Origin: Cristatella mucedo
Taxonomy: Eukaryota > Bryozoa > Phylactolaemata > Cristatellidae
DNA: 16,000 nt
Reading direction: 5' to 3'
NCBI GenBank assembly: GCA_009760855.2
Contig: WPIO01000096.1
Coordinates: forward strand, 765,001 to 781,000
Part shown: piece after piece, positions 1 to 7,712 of the stretch
Layout: every line of letters begins with the position of its first letter
How positions within the stretch are numbered: position 1 is the first letter of the stretch
Program-made: the position numbers and the translations under genes
The notes under the pieces: model-generated
Seen by the model: the letters and a program-made list of their open reading frames with translations, nothing else
Databases searched by the model: none
Told to the model about the DNA's origin: nothing

Positions 1-14
1 TGGCCGCAGCGAGG

Positions 15-81
15 ATGGCGTCCGTTGCTATGGCGACCTGTTTCTACTTCATCCTCTTGTACCGTTCACCAGGAGCGACGG
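15..81 (+). CDS. Gene A exon 1: initiator Met and signal peptide
   Basis: First exon of a predicted secreted PAN/F-type-lectin protein. The ATG at 15 has a strong animal start context (A at -3, G at +4). The 22 complete codons give a short N-terminus and a hydrophobic core, TCFYFILLY, followed by small residues (SPGAT) suited to signal peptidase. The exon ends on a consensus donor, G|GTGAGT at 82, leaving one base (phase 1), the same phase as every other exon junction found here. The leftover g joins tc at 2558 to make a Val codon. Caveats: the window starts only 14 bases upstream, so a 5' UTR exon or earlier start cannot be excluded. A second frame (1-265) is also open and cysteine-rich, with an AG at 71-72 that could be an acceptor, so an internal exon from 73 is the alternative. 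I prefer the signal-peptide reading because start context, donor and phase all agree. Confidence 0.5.
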
Positions 82-370
82 GTGAGTCGTCGGGGCAAAT
101 GGTTGCCTGCCTGCTGCGGCTGCGACTCCGTCCGATGGAGCGAAGCGGAAGCTCTCTGTCACGTACAGGCCGCTCGTTGTTGCTTCGAGTGGCGGGAAAG
201 CGCGACTACTGTGCTGCCCAAGTACCCATGTCGCGAGAAAGACTCCGGCAATTGTGTGCCCACTAAAGAAGTCTCTCCATCCTTCTCACAAACTCTCCAT
301 CCTAATTTCTCATTCCATCGTTCTCTATTTCTATATCGTCTCCATTTCTGTTAAGAACTATTTATTTGCT

Positions 371-398
371 TCTCTCTCTCTCTCTCTCTCTCTCTCTC
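371..398. repeat. (CT)n microsatellite
   Basis: An uninterrupted TC dinucleotide run of 28 bases within predicted intron 1, in a generally pyrimidine-rich stretch (270-400). Confidence 0.95.
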
Positions 399-560
399 GC
401 CCTAAGAAAAGCCATCCTGGGGCACAGTGAGTCCAGCTTCGCAGACTTATCCTCGAGCAGACATCACCGTGGCTTCTACTGTCCTACTCCATGTGCATTT
501 AGTTCACATTAACAATAATCTAATTTTTAATTAAGAACGAGAAACTCTTAAAATAGCGAC

Positions 561-615
561 AATAATGGTACGTTTGCACAGCGCCCTCGGAGAACTGGAT
601 CTCTTCCTGGGCAGA
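561..615 (-). mobile_element. LINE 3'-end remnant (same family as 4046-5835)
   Basis: The block reads AATAATGG followed by a GCGCCCTCGGAGAACTGGAT core and CTCTTCCTGGGC. It matches the 3' end of the full LINE at 4061-4118 (AATAATTC, GCGCCCTCAGAGAACTTAAT, CTCTAGGCGC) in order and spacing. Only the terminal tail and hairpin region is recognisable. It is either a severely 5'-truncated insertion or the last remnant of an old copy, antisense to gene A within intron 1. Confidence 0.55.
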
Positions 616-1288
616 GGGCCGCGGCACATGCGACGACGCGGCCTGCCTTTTGCTCGCCCGCGACGGAGCCGGAAAACGAGCGCGGGCGATCGCACCTGCG
701 TTTCTCCCTGCCCGTCGTTCGCTTTAGGGGGCGGCGGCAGGTGGTATTTAACTGCTCGAACGCTTTCCGCTGCTGGCATTTGCGTTTTGTCTTCCATCCG
801 CGCCGCAGTACGATCTCAAGTTCGAGACGGAGCGAGCGTGAACGCAGCGGTTCGAGGCCATCGTCTGGCCGGGTCGGTCAGTCGCACGCGCCACAGCGCC
901 ACGTGCTGCAGACGCCGCTCGTTAAGCCATTATGTCCGAACCTAGTGGCTCCAGTGTCGGGGTGCCTCCACACTCCAACTGCCGATAAGTATTTATTGCC
1001 TATAAATATATTTATTGCCTTGTGAATATTTATTGCCTGAGCCATTCATCCGCTGCCGTGCTCTGCTGCCGTTCGTTCTTCGGATAGTCCGATGAATATC
1101 GCCCGCTCAAGGGTCGCCTGTCGGCGCCAGCGGGCCGCTGATGAGTTCTACAGCCTTTCTGAGAACGTTTTTAGCGTCCACCTTTGGCAGAGATGCATGG
1201 GTCGGCGCACCGAAGCCAACCTCAGCCCTGACCACAGCTGTCTAGACCTTTAATTCGCTCCAGAAGCGATCAACCTCCTGAGTGGAAT

Positions 1289-1705
1289 TGTCTCTCCCGC
1301 TTCTACTAGCCGGCTCATAGCCGCGACTGATCCCACTAAAAAAACAACCACTCAGGTATCGCCCCGACCAGCGATCGACTGCATCCGCTCGCTGTAAGCC
1401 CGGTCGCTCCTCTTCCGGAAGTGCGGTAGCCAAGGGGGACGGGGAGTACGGGCTACAGGGGCAAAAGTGGGCGTTCCTGACGGCTCCGCCGAGGGGACAC
1501 CTAGTGCGGGTACCCTCTCGGTGAGTTTTGCATCCTCTCTCAATCCTCTCAACTCTATCGATCACTCTCTCCGCCAGCTCTCTCCTTCTCTTCCCTATCG
1601 ATGTTGTTCGCTTCAAGTGCCGAAGCTGCTTGGCATCATCTGAAAATAAAGACAGTCCAGAAACCCTCTTTGAAGTACTTGAATCTTTCTTCACCGCAGC
1701 GTACA
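1289..1705 (+). mobile_element. Possible solo LTR
   Basis: A roughly 417-bp block begins TGTCTCTC and ends GCGTACA, that is TG...CA termini. It carries an AATAAA at about 1645, some 60 bp before its 3' end, as expected of an LTR poly(A) signal. The flanks are TGGAAT (1283-1288) and TGGAAC (1706-1711), a five-of-six match that would fit a worn target-site duplication, but the exact 5-bp register is not clean. No primer-binding site, gag or pol is present next to it. Open frames cross it on both strands (1528-1740 plus; 1242-1706 minus) without a recognisable domain. This is a weak structural call. Confidence 0.3.
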
Positions 1706-1817
1706 TGGAACTATGGGACAGGCTGGTTTCCGTCGGGTAGCACCACGCTCAGACGCGAGAGAAGGCCATGGCAGTTCCATATCGCACCATTTTTTACCTA
1801 TGATATGCACATACATG

Positions 1818-1818
<1 letters not shown>

Positions 1819-1874
<56 letters not shown>
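1819..1874. repeat. (TA)n microsatellite
   Basis: A run of about 56 bases of alternating T and A in predicted intron 1, ending in TACACA. Confidence 0.95.
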
Positions 1875-1881
<7 letters not shown>

Positions 1882-2557
1882 CCTTCTATATCCACGCAAA
1901 GCCGGAAAGACTACGTGCTCGTTTGGTTGGAGAGTTTACTGTAGCTCACACTAACTCAATGCGGCGATTAGCGCTCGTACGCTAACCGAGACGATGTTAA
2001 TATCGCTCAGCAAACAAGCAGAGACAAGTCACGCATACGCGTTGGGAGGGCAGCAACAGAAGTAATTAGTTAAATTAAAAAAGGAGAACTTTATATAGCA
2101 CACTAAACGCTCTATATCTCATTCTTGGTACTTTAAATTTGCCAGAAAGGAAGAACGGCCATTGGTGGGTTATACTATGCATATCTTTAATCTCGTGCGG
2201 CGCAATCCAGAGTAGAGGATTTCCCTCGGCACGCTGGAGGGCAGCGATGGACGTAGCACGGAGATAGCAGCGGCGTCGGAAGGTTACAAAGGAAGTGACG
2301 CAGGGGGAGCAGTGCTAGCGTCATAGCGGGGCACGAGCGCTGTGAGAGTGAGCTCTGCGGAGATCTGAGACTTGTAGCAGAGGAAATTCTTGAGCCGCCG
2401 AAGGTATTTTAAGCGAACACAAGAGAAGCAGCTCGTGCGATGCGTCGTGAGTGGAAAGCCAGGAAATTCGGGGAGGCGGCAAGGTATATTCAGCGTCCGG
2501 CGAGTGACGAATGAAGTTCGGCGAAACGCCAGCGTAGGCTTTGCTCCGCCTTTGCAG

Positions 2558-2809
2558 TCGAAGCGTCCGCCGCGGCCAGCGGCCTCTTTGCGACGACGTC
2601 CCTCGCTTCGCTGCCATACGTCAAGCTCGACGACGCGGCGACGCTGCAATCGTCCGTCAGAGTGTCGCTGGCCAAGTGCAGCATGGACTGCCTGTTGCAA
2701 AGCGACTGCGTCGGGTTCTACTTCGGCCTCGACGAGGGAGCGTGCAGGCTGCTGCGAAGGCTAGCACTGCCGTCGACGACAGCTGACACTTTCTACATGA
2801 AGCGAGCCG
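2558..2809 (+). CDS. Gene A exon 2: PAN/Apple-like cysteine module
   Basis: Second coding exon of gene A, encoding residues 23-107 in part (83 full codons plus split codons at both ends). The acceptor is CCGCCTTTGCAG at 2557; entry and exit are both phase 1. Four cysteines lie at residues 63, 67, 73 and 85 (C-x3-C-x5-C-x11-C), with the aromatic segment CVGFYFGLDEGAC, the typical core of a PAN/Apple-like fold used in extracellular proteins to bind protein or carbohydrate. The module ends TFYMKRA. Its length (252 nt), phase and cysteine order match the gene B exon at 15584-15835, which strongly supports both. The donor, G|GTTCGT at 2810, is weak compared with other donors here and is the least certain edge. 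PAN-like is assigned from cysteine pattern only; another small disulfide fold is possible. Confidence 0.65.
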
Positions 2810-2879
2810 GTTCGTCGTCATCGTCAATGTTGGCCGCCGCTGCCGTCCGTGCGTCTGCGTGGCTGTGACTGTGTATTTC

Positions 2880-3081
2880 ATTTGCTCTCTGTGTCTGCCA
2901 GTGTATGTAAGTGTCTGTCTGTGTCCGTCTGTGTTTGTCTGTGTCTGTGTCTGTTTCTGTCTGTTTCTGTCTGTGTCTGTCTGTGTCTGTCTGTGTCTGT
3001 CTGTGCCTGGGTCTGTAAGTGTTGGACCGTGGCTCCCTCTGTCTCTCCCTGTCTCTCTCTCTCTCTGTCTCTCTCTCTCTC

Positions 3082-3162
<81 letters not shown>

Positions 3163-3250
3163 CTCTCTCTCGGTCTCTGTCCGTCTCTGTCTTTGCGTTT
3201 TTCTCTGTCGTTCTCTGTCTCTCAGTCCCTTTCACTCTGTCTGTCTCTTT
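2880..3250. repeat. Large GTCT / CT simple-sequence tract
   Basis: About 370 bases of almost pure pyrimidine/GT alternation: TGTCTG-type units (2890-3010), then CTCTCT with an eight-fold GTCT run near 3082-3118, then CT and degenerate GTCT units. All six-frame open reading frames here (Ser/Leu/Cys-rich on the plus strand, Arg/Glu/Thr-rich on the minus strand) are artefacts of the repeat. It lies just inside predicted intron 2. Confidence 0.93.
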
Positions 3251-3423
3251 GTGTGATGTCTCTTGCCTTTCTGGCTGTCCATGTAGTCGGAATGCTTTGC
3301 AAGTTCAATTTTGATTTATCACGTCACACTGACGCGATTCAGCTGTGCAACGCGTGGGCGTGACGCTCGCTCATTGAACGTTAGACGCATCGTACGCGCG
3401 TCGAGGTACGACGCCTGCTTTGG

Positions 3424-3498
3424 CCAATGTTTTTTTAGGTGGGCTGAGCACGTGATTCTTATTGGGAGGCATTGACTTAGCCCTTCGAGCGACGTCAC
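3424..3498. promoter_or_regulatory. Cluster of CCAAT, E-box and CRE-like motifs
   Basis: In 75 bases there is a CCAAT box (3424-3428), a palindromic CACGTG E-box (3449-3454), an inverted CCAAT (ATTGG, 3461-3465) and a CRE-like GACGTCAC (3491-3498). Each is a short motif that occurs by chance; the density is what draws attention. No TATA box or recognised gene follows immediately, although open frames start near 3536. It could be an intronic enhancer, an old element promoter, or chance. Confidence 0.25.
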
Positions 3499-3904
3499 GA
3501 CAACAGTAGTACTTTAGTGAATCGATAAGTTTGTCGTGGCCTGCTGGTTAGTTAACTTCTCTCAAGGCCCACATCGACTGACCTCGGGCGACCTGTCGTC
3601 GGGCTCGCGACCGAGAGACGAGCGTCTTATTTCCCTCACAGCGAGCACTTTATTCTCTGAAACCGCGCTGGCGCCTTGCCATGTCAGCCCACTTTTTGGA
3701 CAGCCGCTGGCCCCGAGCGATCATGGTCTCTCTCACTCTGTTTTCCTCAGGCGGCCCTTTTATTCCGTGCATGGGTAGCTTTTGGCACTGCCACTTTGTT
3801 CGTTCCCAAACCGCTTGACAACGGACAGCGGTTTGTGGTAGATGAATGTCCCCCCATACCTGTCACCAAATTTGCACCCTACGGCATAGTCATAAGTCAA
3901 GAGC

Positions 3905-3938
3905 CCGCTCCTCAACTACTGTCCGCTCCTCAACTACT
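3905..3938. repeat. Tandem 16-bp duplication
   Basis: CCGCTCCTCAACTACT occurs twice, at 3905-3920 and 3923-3938, separated by GT. A related local duplication, TGCTGCCTTGA, follows at about 3949-3980. These are small replication-slippage repeats in the intron 2 sequence that flanks the LINE. Confidence 0.85.
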
Positions 3939-4030
3939 CGAGAGAAAGCTGCTGCCTTGAGGCCGTTTGCTGCCTTGAAGGGCACTCGCCTGCTGCTCGT
4001 GGCTGCCCCTCGTGGCTGCTGCTCTAAGGC

Positions 4031-4045
4031 TAGTTCTCTCATTGA
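4031..4045. repeat. LINE target-site duplication, 3' side
   Basis: TAGTTCTCTCATTGA directly abuts the TAA-rich tail of the antisense LINE and is repeated exactly at 5836-5850, on the other side of the element. It marks the insertion boundary. Confidence 0.9.
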
Positions 4046-4121
4046 ATAATAATAATAATAATAATAATTCACTTGATAAAGCGCCCTCAGAGAACTTAAT
4101 CTCTCTCTCTCTAGGCGCTTT
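4046..4121 (-). other. LINE 3' tail and conserved terminal hairpin
   Basis: An AAT/TAA microsatellite tail at 4046-4069 is followed by a perfect inverted repeat: AAAGCGCC (4078-4085) and GGCGCTTT (4114-4121), a potential 8-bp stem with a 28-base loop. In L2/CR1-type elements the 3' terminal hairpin and short tandem tail are what the element's reverse transcriptase recognises. The same core recurs, degraded, at 561-615 and 11683-11760, as expected for the conserved end of a family. Confidence 0.75.
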
Positions 4122-4287
4122 ACACTTGCCGCAAAGTGAAATGCCATTGAATGGTAAGTAAAATCATGCTTGAAAAAACAAACGAAATGAATAATATGGT
4201 TAGGGGTGACATGCACAGGGTCAGCATGCAAATGTGGTTAGTGGCAGCATGCACAGTGTCAGCACGCATAAGCACATCAAGGACGAA

Positions 4288-5832
4288 TCACAGGGAACCA
4301 CTAAATGCTGTCCTAAATAGGTGTGTTTTTAGGTTCTTTTTAAATGTGGTCAGGTCAGGGGATGTTCTGATGCAGGTCGGCAGGGAGTTCCAGGCTTTGG
4401 GAGCATATGAACTAAATGCAGGGTCTCCAAAGGATTTAAGGTTTGTATGAGGTATTTCTAGACTGTTGGATTCCGAAAAACAGGTGGTACGATGCTTGGC
4501 CTGATGGGGTAGTATATCTGACAGATAGGCTGGAGCCATAGAATGAAGGGACCTAAAAGTGAGCGACAAAACCTTGAAGTCAATCCATTGCTTGACTGGT
4601 AGCCAGTGCAGGTCGGCGAGAAGTGGAGTAATGTGGCAACTGCGACGCTCACGACAGACAAGCCTAGCTGCAGAGTTTTGCACCAGCTGCAATCGCCTGA
4701 TCGCACATGCTGGTAGGCCAGTAAGAAGTGAGTTGCAGAAGTCGAGACGGGATGTCACGAATGCACGGACCAGCTTAGACGTGGTATCTTTATCTAAACA
4801 AGCCCGAATTTTAGCAATGTTATGAAGCTGAAAATAGGCGGATTTGACTGTGGAGCTGATATGGTCGTCTAACGAGAGGTCGCTTTGGAATATGACACCT
4901 AGATTTCGAGCTGATTCAACTGGAGATATGCTGGCAGAGCCAATTTTGAGAGTCAGCCTTTCCAATCTCTGGATCACACTGGGTTTGCCCATAACTAGTA
5001 AGCTAGTTTTATCATCGTTAAGTTTTAGAAAATTTGCTGCCATCCATGTGCGGATGTCATCAATGCATGCAGCAAGTGAGTTTAGAGAATTTGAGGTGCT
5101 CGAAGGCTGGGAGGGATCAAAGCAAAGGTACAACTGAGTGTCATCTGCATAGAAGTGAAAGCCTAGATTGTGCTTGGCAATCACATCAGCAAGAGGCAGA
5201 GTATAAACCGTGAAAAGAACCGGACCTAGCACTGAGCCCTGAGGTACTCCATATTTCAGAGGTACTTCACATGATCTTTGTCCATTCACGTCAATACTCT
5301 GGAGTCTCCCACTGAGATAGGACCTGAACCACCGCAGAGCAGTGCCAGTGATGCCCAGGCGAGATGAGAGGCGCTCTAGAAGAACTTTGTGATCGACGGT
5401 ATCAAAAGCTGCCGAAAGATCAAGCAAAACAAGCAGAGACACTCTACCCATGTCTGCATTCCTAATTAGGTCGTTGTATACCCGAAGCAATGCAGACTCT
5501 GTGGAGTGATTAGCTCTAAAGCCAGACTGGAACTTACTAGCAAGGTGTGAGGTTCCGATATACGAGTTCAGCTGGTCCGCCACGACCCGTTCGAGTGTCT
5601 TTGATAGGAATGGTAGAAGGGAAACTGGGCGGTAGTTGCTCAAGTTCTCTTGGTCAAGTGTAGTTTTCTTGAGAAGTGGCCTGACTACAGCTTTTTTGAA
5701 AGGTGCCGGGACATGACCTGAGGCTAATGACATATTAATTATGTTAGTTATGCATGGCAGCAGCAGATCAATGCAACGTAGGAGCAGGACAGTGGGAATA
5801 GGGTCCAGAGGACTTGTTGTCTTGCAGTTCTC
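4288..5832 (-). CDS. LINE ORF2 fragment: reverse transcriptase and C-terminal region
   Basis: Uninterrupted frame of 515 codons, entering at the truncated 5' end (5832) and ending at a stop at 4288. It has no genuine start of its own; the first Met, at 5733, gives 481 residues. Counting from that Met, the RT palm motifs are in order: LDLSAAFD (104-111, first catalytic Asp), PQGSVLGP (164-171) and YADD (195-198, catalytic Asp pair). Before the Met, the segment TTSPLDPIPTVLL is the usual start of the RT region in this clade. The C-terminal segments, such as the RRSCHITPLLADLHWLPV region and the final FKKNLKTHLFRTAF, are typical of CR1/L2/Rex1-like ORF2 proteins. The N-terminal APE-type endonuclease is lost. 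All catalytic residues look intact, but expression would need an outside promoter. Confidence 0.93.
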   Translation of the reverse strand, partial: ENCKTTSPLDPIPTVLLLRCIDLLLPCITNIINMSLASGHVPAPFKKAVVRPLLKKTTLDQENLSNYRPVSLLPFLSKTLERVVADQLNSYIGTSHLASKFQSGFRANHSTESALLRVYNDLIRNADMGRVSLLVLLDLSAAFDTVDHKVLLERLSSRLGITGTALRWFRSYLSGRLQSIDVNGQRSCEVPLKYGVPQGSVLGPVLFTVYTLPLADVIAKHNLGFHFYADDTQLYLCFDPSQPSSTSNSLNSLAACIDDIRTWMAANFLKLNDDKTSLLVMGKPSVIQRLERLTLKIGSASISPVESARNLGVIFQSDLSLDDHISSTVKSAYFQLHNIAKIRACLDKDTTSKLVRAFVTSRLDFCNSLLTGLPACAIRRLQLVQNSAARLVCRERRSCHITPLLADLHWLPVKQWIDFKVLSLTFRSLHSMAPAYLSDILPHQAKHRTTCFSESNSLEIPHTNLKSFGDPAFSSYAPKAWNSLPTCIRTSPDLTTFKKNLKTHLFRTAFSGSL

Positions 5833-5835
5833 TCA

Positions 5836-5850
5836 TAGTTCTCTCATTGA
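5836..5850. repeat. LINE target-site duplication, 5' side
   Basis: An exact second copy of the 15-mer at 4031-4045. The sequence resumes TTGATTTCACTCC beyond it, which should be contiguous with the left flank in an allele lacking the element. Confidence 0.9.
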
Positions 5851-5854
5851 TTGA

Positions 5855-6193
5855 TTTCACTCCCTGACCGAGTGCGAGTGCGACTTCCGGAATCTCGCGG
5901 CTCTCGAATCTCTGTGCCATGTCAGTTCTTGCAGCCTCCGAGTTGCTATTAGCTTCGCCCGAACGGTTCCCGAAGTGCCCGAGCTGCACACCCTCTCTCG
6001 CCTCGGGGTTGCGACCCCTGACTCGGCCGCCCTACTGCCGGAGGAGCCGTTAATTGCAGAGAAAGTCTACGGACTCGAGAGCTCTCGCCTGCGAGTGTCA
6101 GTAGCAGTCCCTCGCCGTATTGCTGTGACGTCTCTATTTGGCTGCAAGCCAAAAGTATTTCAGCGCCTAACCGCTTCCTACCTCGAGCTTTAA
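5855..6193 (+). CDS. Unassigned open frame (112 codons) next to the LINE
   Basis: Stop-to-stop frame with a well-mixed amino-acid composition: an early CECDF, a central AALLPEEPLIAEKVYGLES stretch and a C-terminal GCKPKVFQRL. There is no Met at the start, no recognised domain and no homology I can name. It would make sense only as an exon or as the remnant of an older mobile element into which the LINE inserted. A longer minus-strand frame overlaps it (5949-6428), so the openness may simply reflect GC-rich composition. Confidence 0.15.
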   Translation, partial: FHSLTECECDFRNLAALESLCHVSSCSLRVAISFARTVPEVPELHTLSRLGVATPDSAALLPEEPLIAEKVYGLESSRLRVSVAVPRRIAVTSLFGCKPKVFQRLTASYLEL

Positions 6194-6773
6194 TATGTGC
6201 TTGCATTCGTCGCCCGGCTCTTTGGCATACTCGGCCGTAGCCACTGTCGTACTCGCTCGCGACACCGGCTCTTACACCCGACGCCGTACGGACGGATTTT
6301 ATTTTCCCTTTTCTCTCTCTTTTCGCCCGATTCTGCCGCCGACGCATCGTGGTCCTCTGGGCAAAAGGGCTGTAGAGGTGGAAGCACGTGCCGTAGCAGT
6401 TATGATAGGGGGAGGTGAGGTCAACCAACCGTCGTTTAATACCTTCTGCTGTGGTTAATTGACAATTGACACCTCTGCAGCTTTGCAGCTCAGAATACGC
6501 TTACAATTCTTCGTTCGTTACTTCGTCCGCGAGCTACCGTTTTGACGCCACCGAGGCGGCGCCACCGACTCCGAAAACAGTCTATTCAGGCTCGGCGTAG
6601 TGTTCCCAGGAGGGTCACAAATCGCCGTGCACCGCCTGTCAGGGTGAAGGACAACAGGCGCGGGGGAGGTGCGTTTGAAGGCGGGTCCGAAGCGAGTGCC
6701 AGGCGATCGCCGCGTCTGTCGTCGGTGAGCGTCGCCTGAGGCGCTCGGCCAGCGACGAGCGAGGTCGCTACAG

Positions 6774-6941
6774 ATCTCGAAGGCCGCTGCAGCAACGTCG
6801 TCGGCTGTGGCGGCGGCGGCGGCGGCGGTGGTGGCGGCCGAAGGCATTGCTAGTTCTGGTGTGACGACTCGTGAGAACCTCTTGCAATCGACTGCACCGC
6901 TTTCGCTGCAGGCTTCGGAACTCCAGGAAGCGTCTCCTTAT
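6774..6941 (+). CDS. Possible alternative exon, Ala-rich linker (gene A)
   Basis: A frame from a CTACAG acceptor-like site (6773) to a consensus donor TAT|GTGAGT (6942) encodes an Ala/Val-rich stretch followed by a Ser/Glu/Leu-rich tail (ENLLQSTAPLSLQASELQEA). It ends in phase 0, which would join in frame to the upstream of two tandem acceptors before the lectin exon (AG at 7152-7153, exon from 7154) but not to the phase-1 acceptor at 7178. No Met is present, and its entry phase does not obviously fit exon 2, so it is not part of the main model. The poly-Ala run comes from a GCG repeat near 6807-6825. Transcript data would be needed to accept it. Confidence 0.25.
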
Positions 6942-7178
6942 GTGAGTATCGAGTGAAATTTGGCGCTGTCGGTGACAGGGCAGTTGAATGCGAGCACTAA
7001 CGACACTTAAGATTAATTTATCCGCGTTTGCCTGCAAACGCGTCGAGCGAGCGTTCGATTCGCGTCGTGCTCACTCGAACGAGACTCTGGACGACGAATT
7101 CAAGTCGAGTCTCGCGGGCAGCCTAAAGTCGTCGCTTGAACTTTCGCCTTCAGAGAATTCGCGAACTTCTCCCTTCAG

Positions 7179-7370
7179 ACCAGCCGGCCGCTCAGTCGAC
7201 GTCATATCCGGACATACTATCGTGGTGCTGCGAGGCCACGTTCGCGTTCGACGGCAACATCGCCACCATAAGTCACACACAGAACGCTCCGAGCCAGTGG
7301 ATTGTCGTCGATCTGGGCTGGCAGCATGTCGTCTCGACGATCGCCGTGACGGCCCGATGCGACTTCTGCG
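7179..7370 (+). CDS. Gene A exon 3: F-type lectin domain, N-terminal half
   Basis: Encodes the first half of an F-type lectin (fucolectin, F5/8C-like beta-sandwich) domain, a secreted fucose-binding fold. It opens QPAAQSTSY, equivalent to the family's KPA-Q-SS motif, then FAFDGN (the DGN that starts the calcium and strand region), then WIVVDLG and STIAVTARCDFC, equivalent to the usual W-x-VDLG and ITNR-DCC. It contains His139, Arg166 and Asp168 of the family's sugar-binding signature in the predicted 250-residue protein. The acceptor is CTTCTCCCTTCAG (7178) and the donor is G|GTCAGT (7371), both phase 1. A second acceptor at 7153 would add eight codons and a different phase. The exon is 192 nt. 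Confidence 0.82.
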
Positions 7371-7627
7371 GTCAGTGTGCTTTCGAAAAAATACGATTTC
7401 TAACTCGACCTCATTTCGCGCGAGCGCGCGGAATGAGTCGAGATTGAAATCGCTTTTTTCGGTGCCACCGCTCGGGTCACCGCGACCGCGATCGACCACC
7501 ACTGGGCACGAGCTTCTATCCGATCAAGGACTAGCGATTCGGCGGCAGCGGCTGCAGCGGCGGCAGCAGGCTCGCGAAAAGCAGGCCGCATCAAAGGGAG
7601 ACATCGGGACGCAGCACGTTCGCCGAG

Positions 7628-7712
7628 ACCGAGGCTGAGGCTGCGGCCGAGGCTGAGGCTGCGGCCGAAGCTGAGGCCGAGGCTGAGGCCGAGGCTGAGG
7701 CTGAGGCGCGCC
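7628..7712. repeat. GAGGCY hexamer repeat
   Basis: Degenerate tandem GAGGCT/GAGGCC/GCGGCC hexamers over about 85 bases. It creates long Glu/Ala- or Gln/Pro/Arg-rich open frames on both strands that should not be taken as genes. A shorter GGCAGC/GGC stretch precedes it at 7539-7570. Confidence 0.85.

Larger units (their letters stand above)
82..2557 (+). other. Gene A intron 1 (predicted, 2,476 bp)
   Basis: It starts GTGAGT and ends in a pyrimidine-rich CCGCCTTTGCAG. It contains a CT tract, a LINE 3'-end remnant, a solo-LTR-like block and a TA tract, listed separately. Stretches 616-1288 and 1875-2557 show several short open frames on both strands, but none has a recognisable domain and I assign no gene there. 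Three copies of TATTTATTGCCT-like sequence lie at about 988-1038. Confidence 0.45.
4046..5835 (-). mobile_element. 5'-truncated CR1/L2/Rex1-like LINE insertion
   Basis: A 1,790-bp non-LTR retrotransposon on the minus strand inside intron 2 of gene A. Its boundaries are exact: an identical 15-bp target-site duplication (4031-4045 and 5836-5850) flanks it. Its 3' end carries a TTA-repeat tail (4046-4069 on the plus strand) rather than poly(A), and a conserved hairpin. The 5' end stops inside the reverse-transcriptase region, so the endonuclease domain, any ORF1 and the promoter are absent, as is usual for target-primed reverse transcription that stalls. The RT frame has no stop or frameshift and the duplication is perfect, so the insertion is probably fairly young. 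It cannot be autonomous. Confidence 0.93.
2810..7178 (+). other. Gene A intron 2 (predicted, 4,369 bp)
   Basis: It runs from the weak donor at 2810 to the acceptor CTTCTCCCTTCAG at 7178. It hosts a large CT/GTCT tract and a recent antisense LINE with its target-site duplication. The pre-insertion sequence on either side (3251-4030 and 5851-6770) has no recognised gene. One open frame, 5855-6193, and an Ala-rich possible exon (6774-6941) are listed separately. Confidence 0.45.

Noticed and set aside
1242-1706. Minus-strand 154-codon frame
   Set aside because: It lies almost exactly over the solo-LTR-like block, is Arg/Ser-rich with no recognisable domain, and has no splice or start support.
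2657-3363. Ser/Leu/Val/Cys-rich and Arg/Glu/Thr-rich open frames of 110-190 codons
   Set aside because: Pure translation of the CT/GTCT simple-sequence tract on both strands.
3780-3960. Plus-strand LFVPKPLDNGQRFVVDE resembling the start of a retroviral-type RT
   Set aside because: Only a dozen loosely matching residues and no downstream RT motifs (no YxDD); not enough to call an LTR element.
4151-5137. Plus-strand frames opposite the LINE
   Set aside because: Shadows of the RT coding frame on the minus strand.
5949-6428. Minus-strand 159-codon frame in intron 2
   Set aside because: Arg/Gly/Ser-rich composition of the kind GC-rich DNA gives by chance; several overlapping frames on both strands are equally open.
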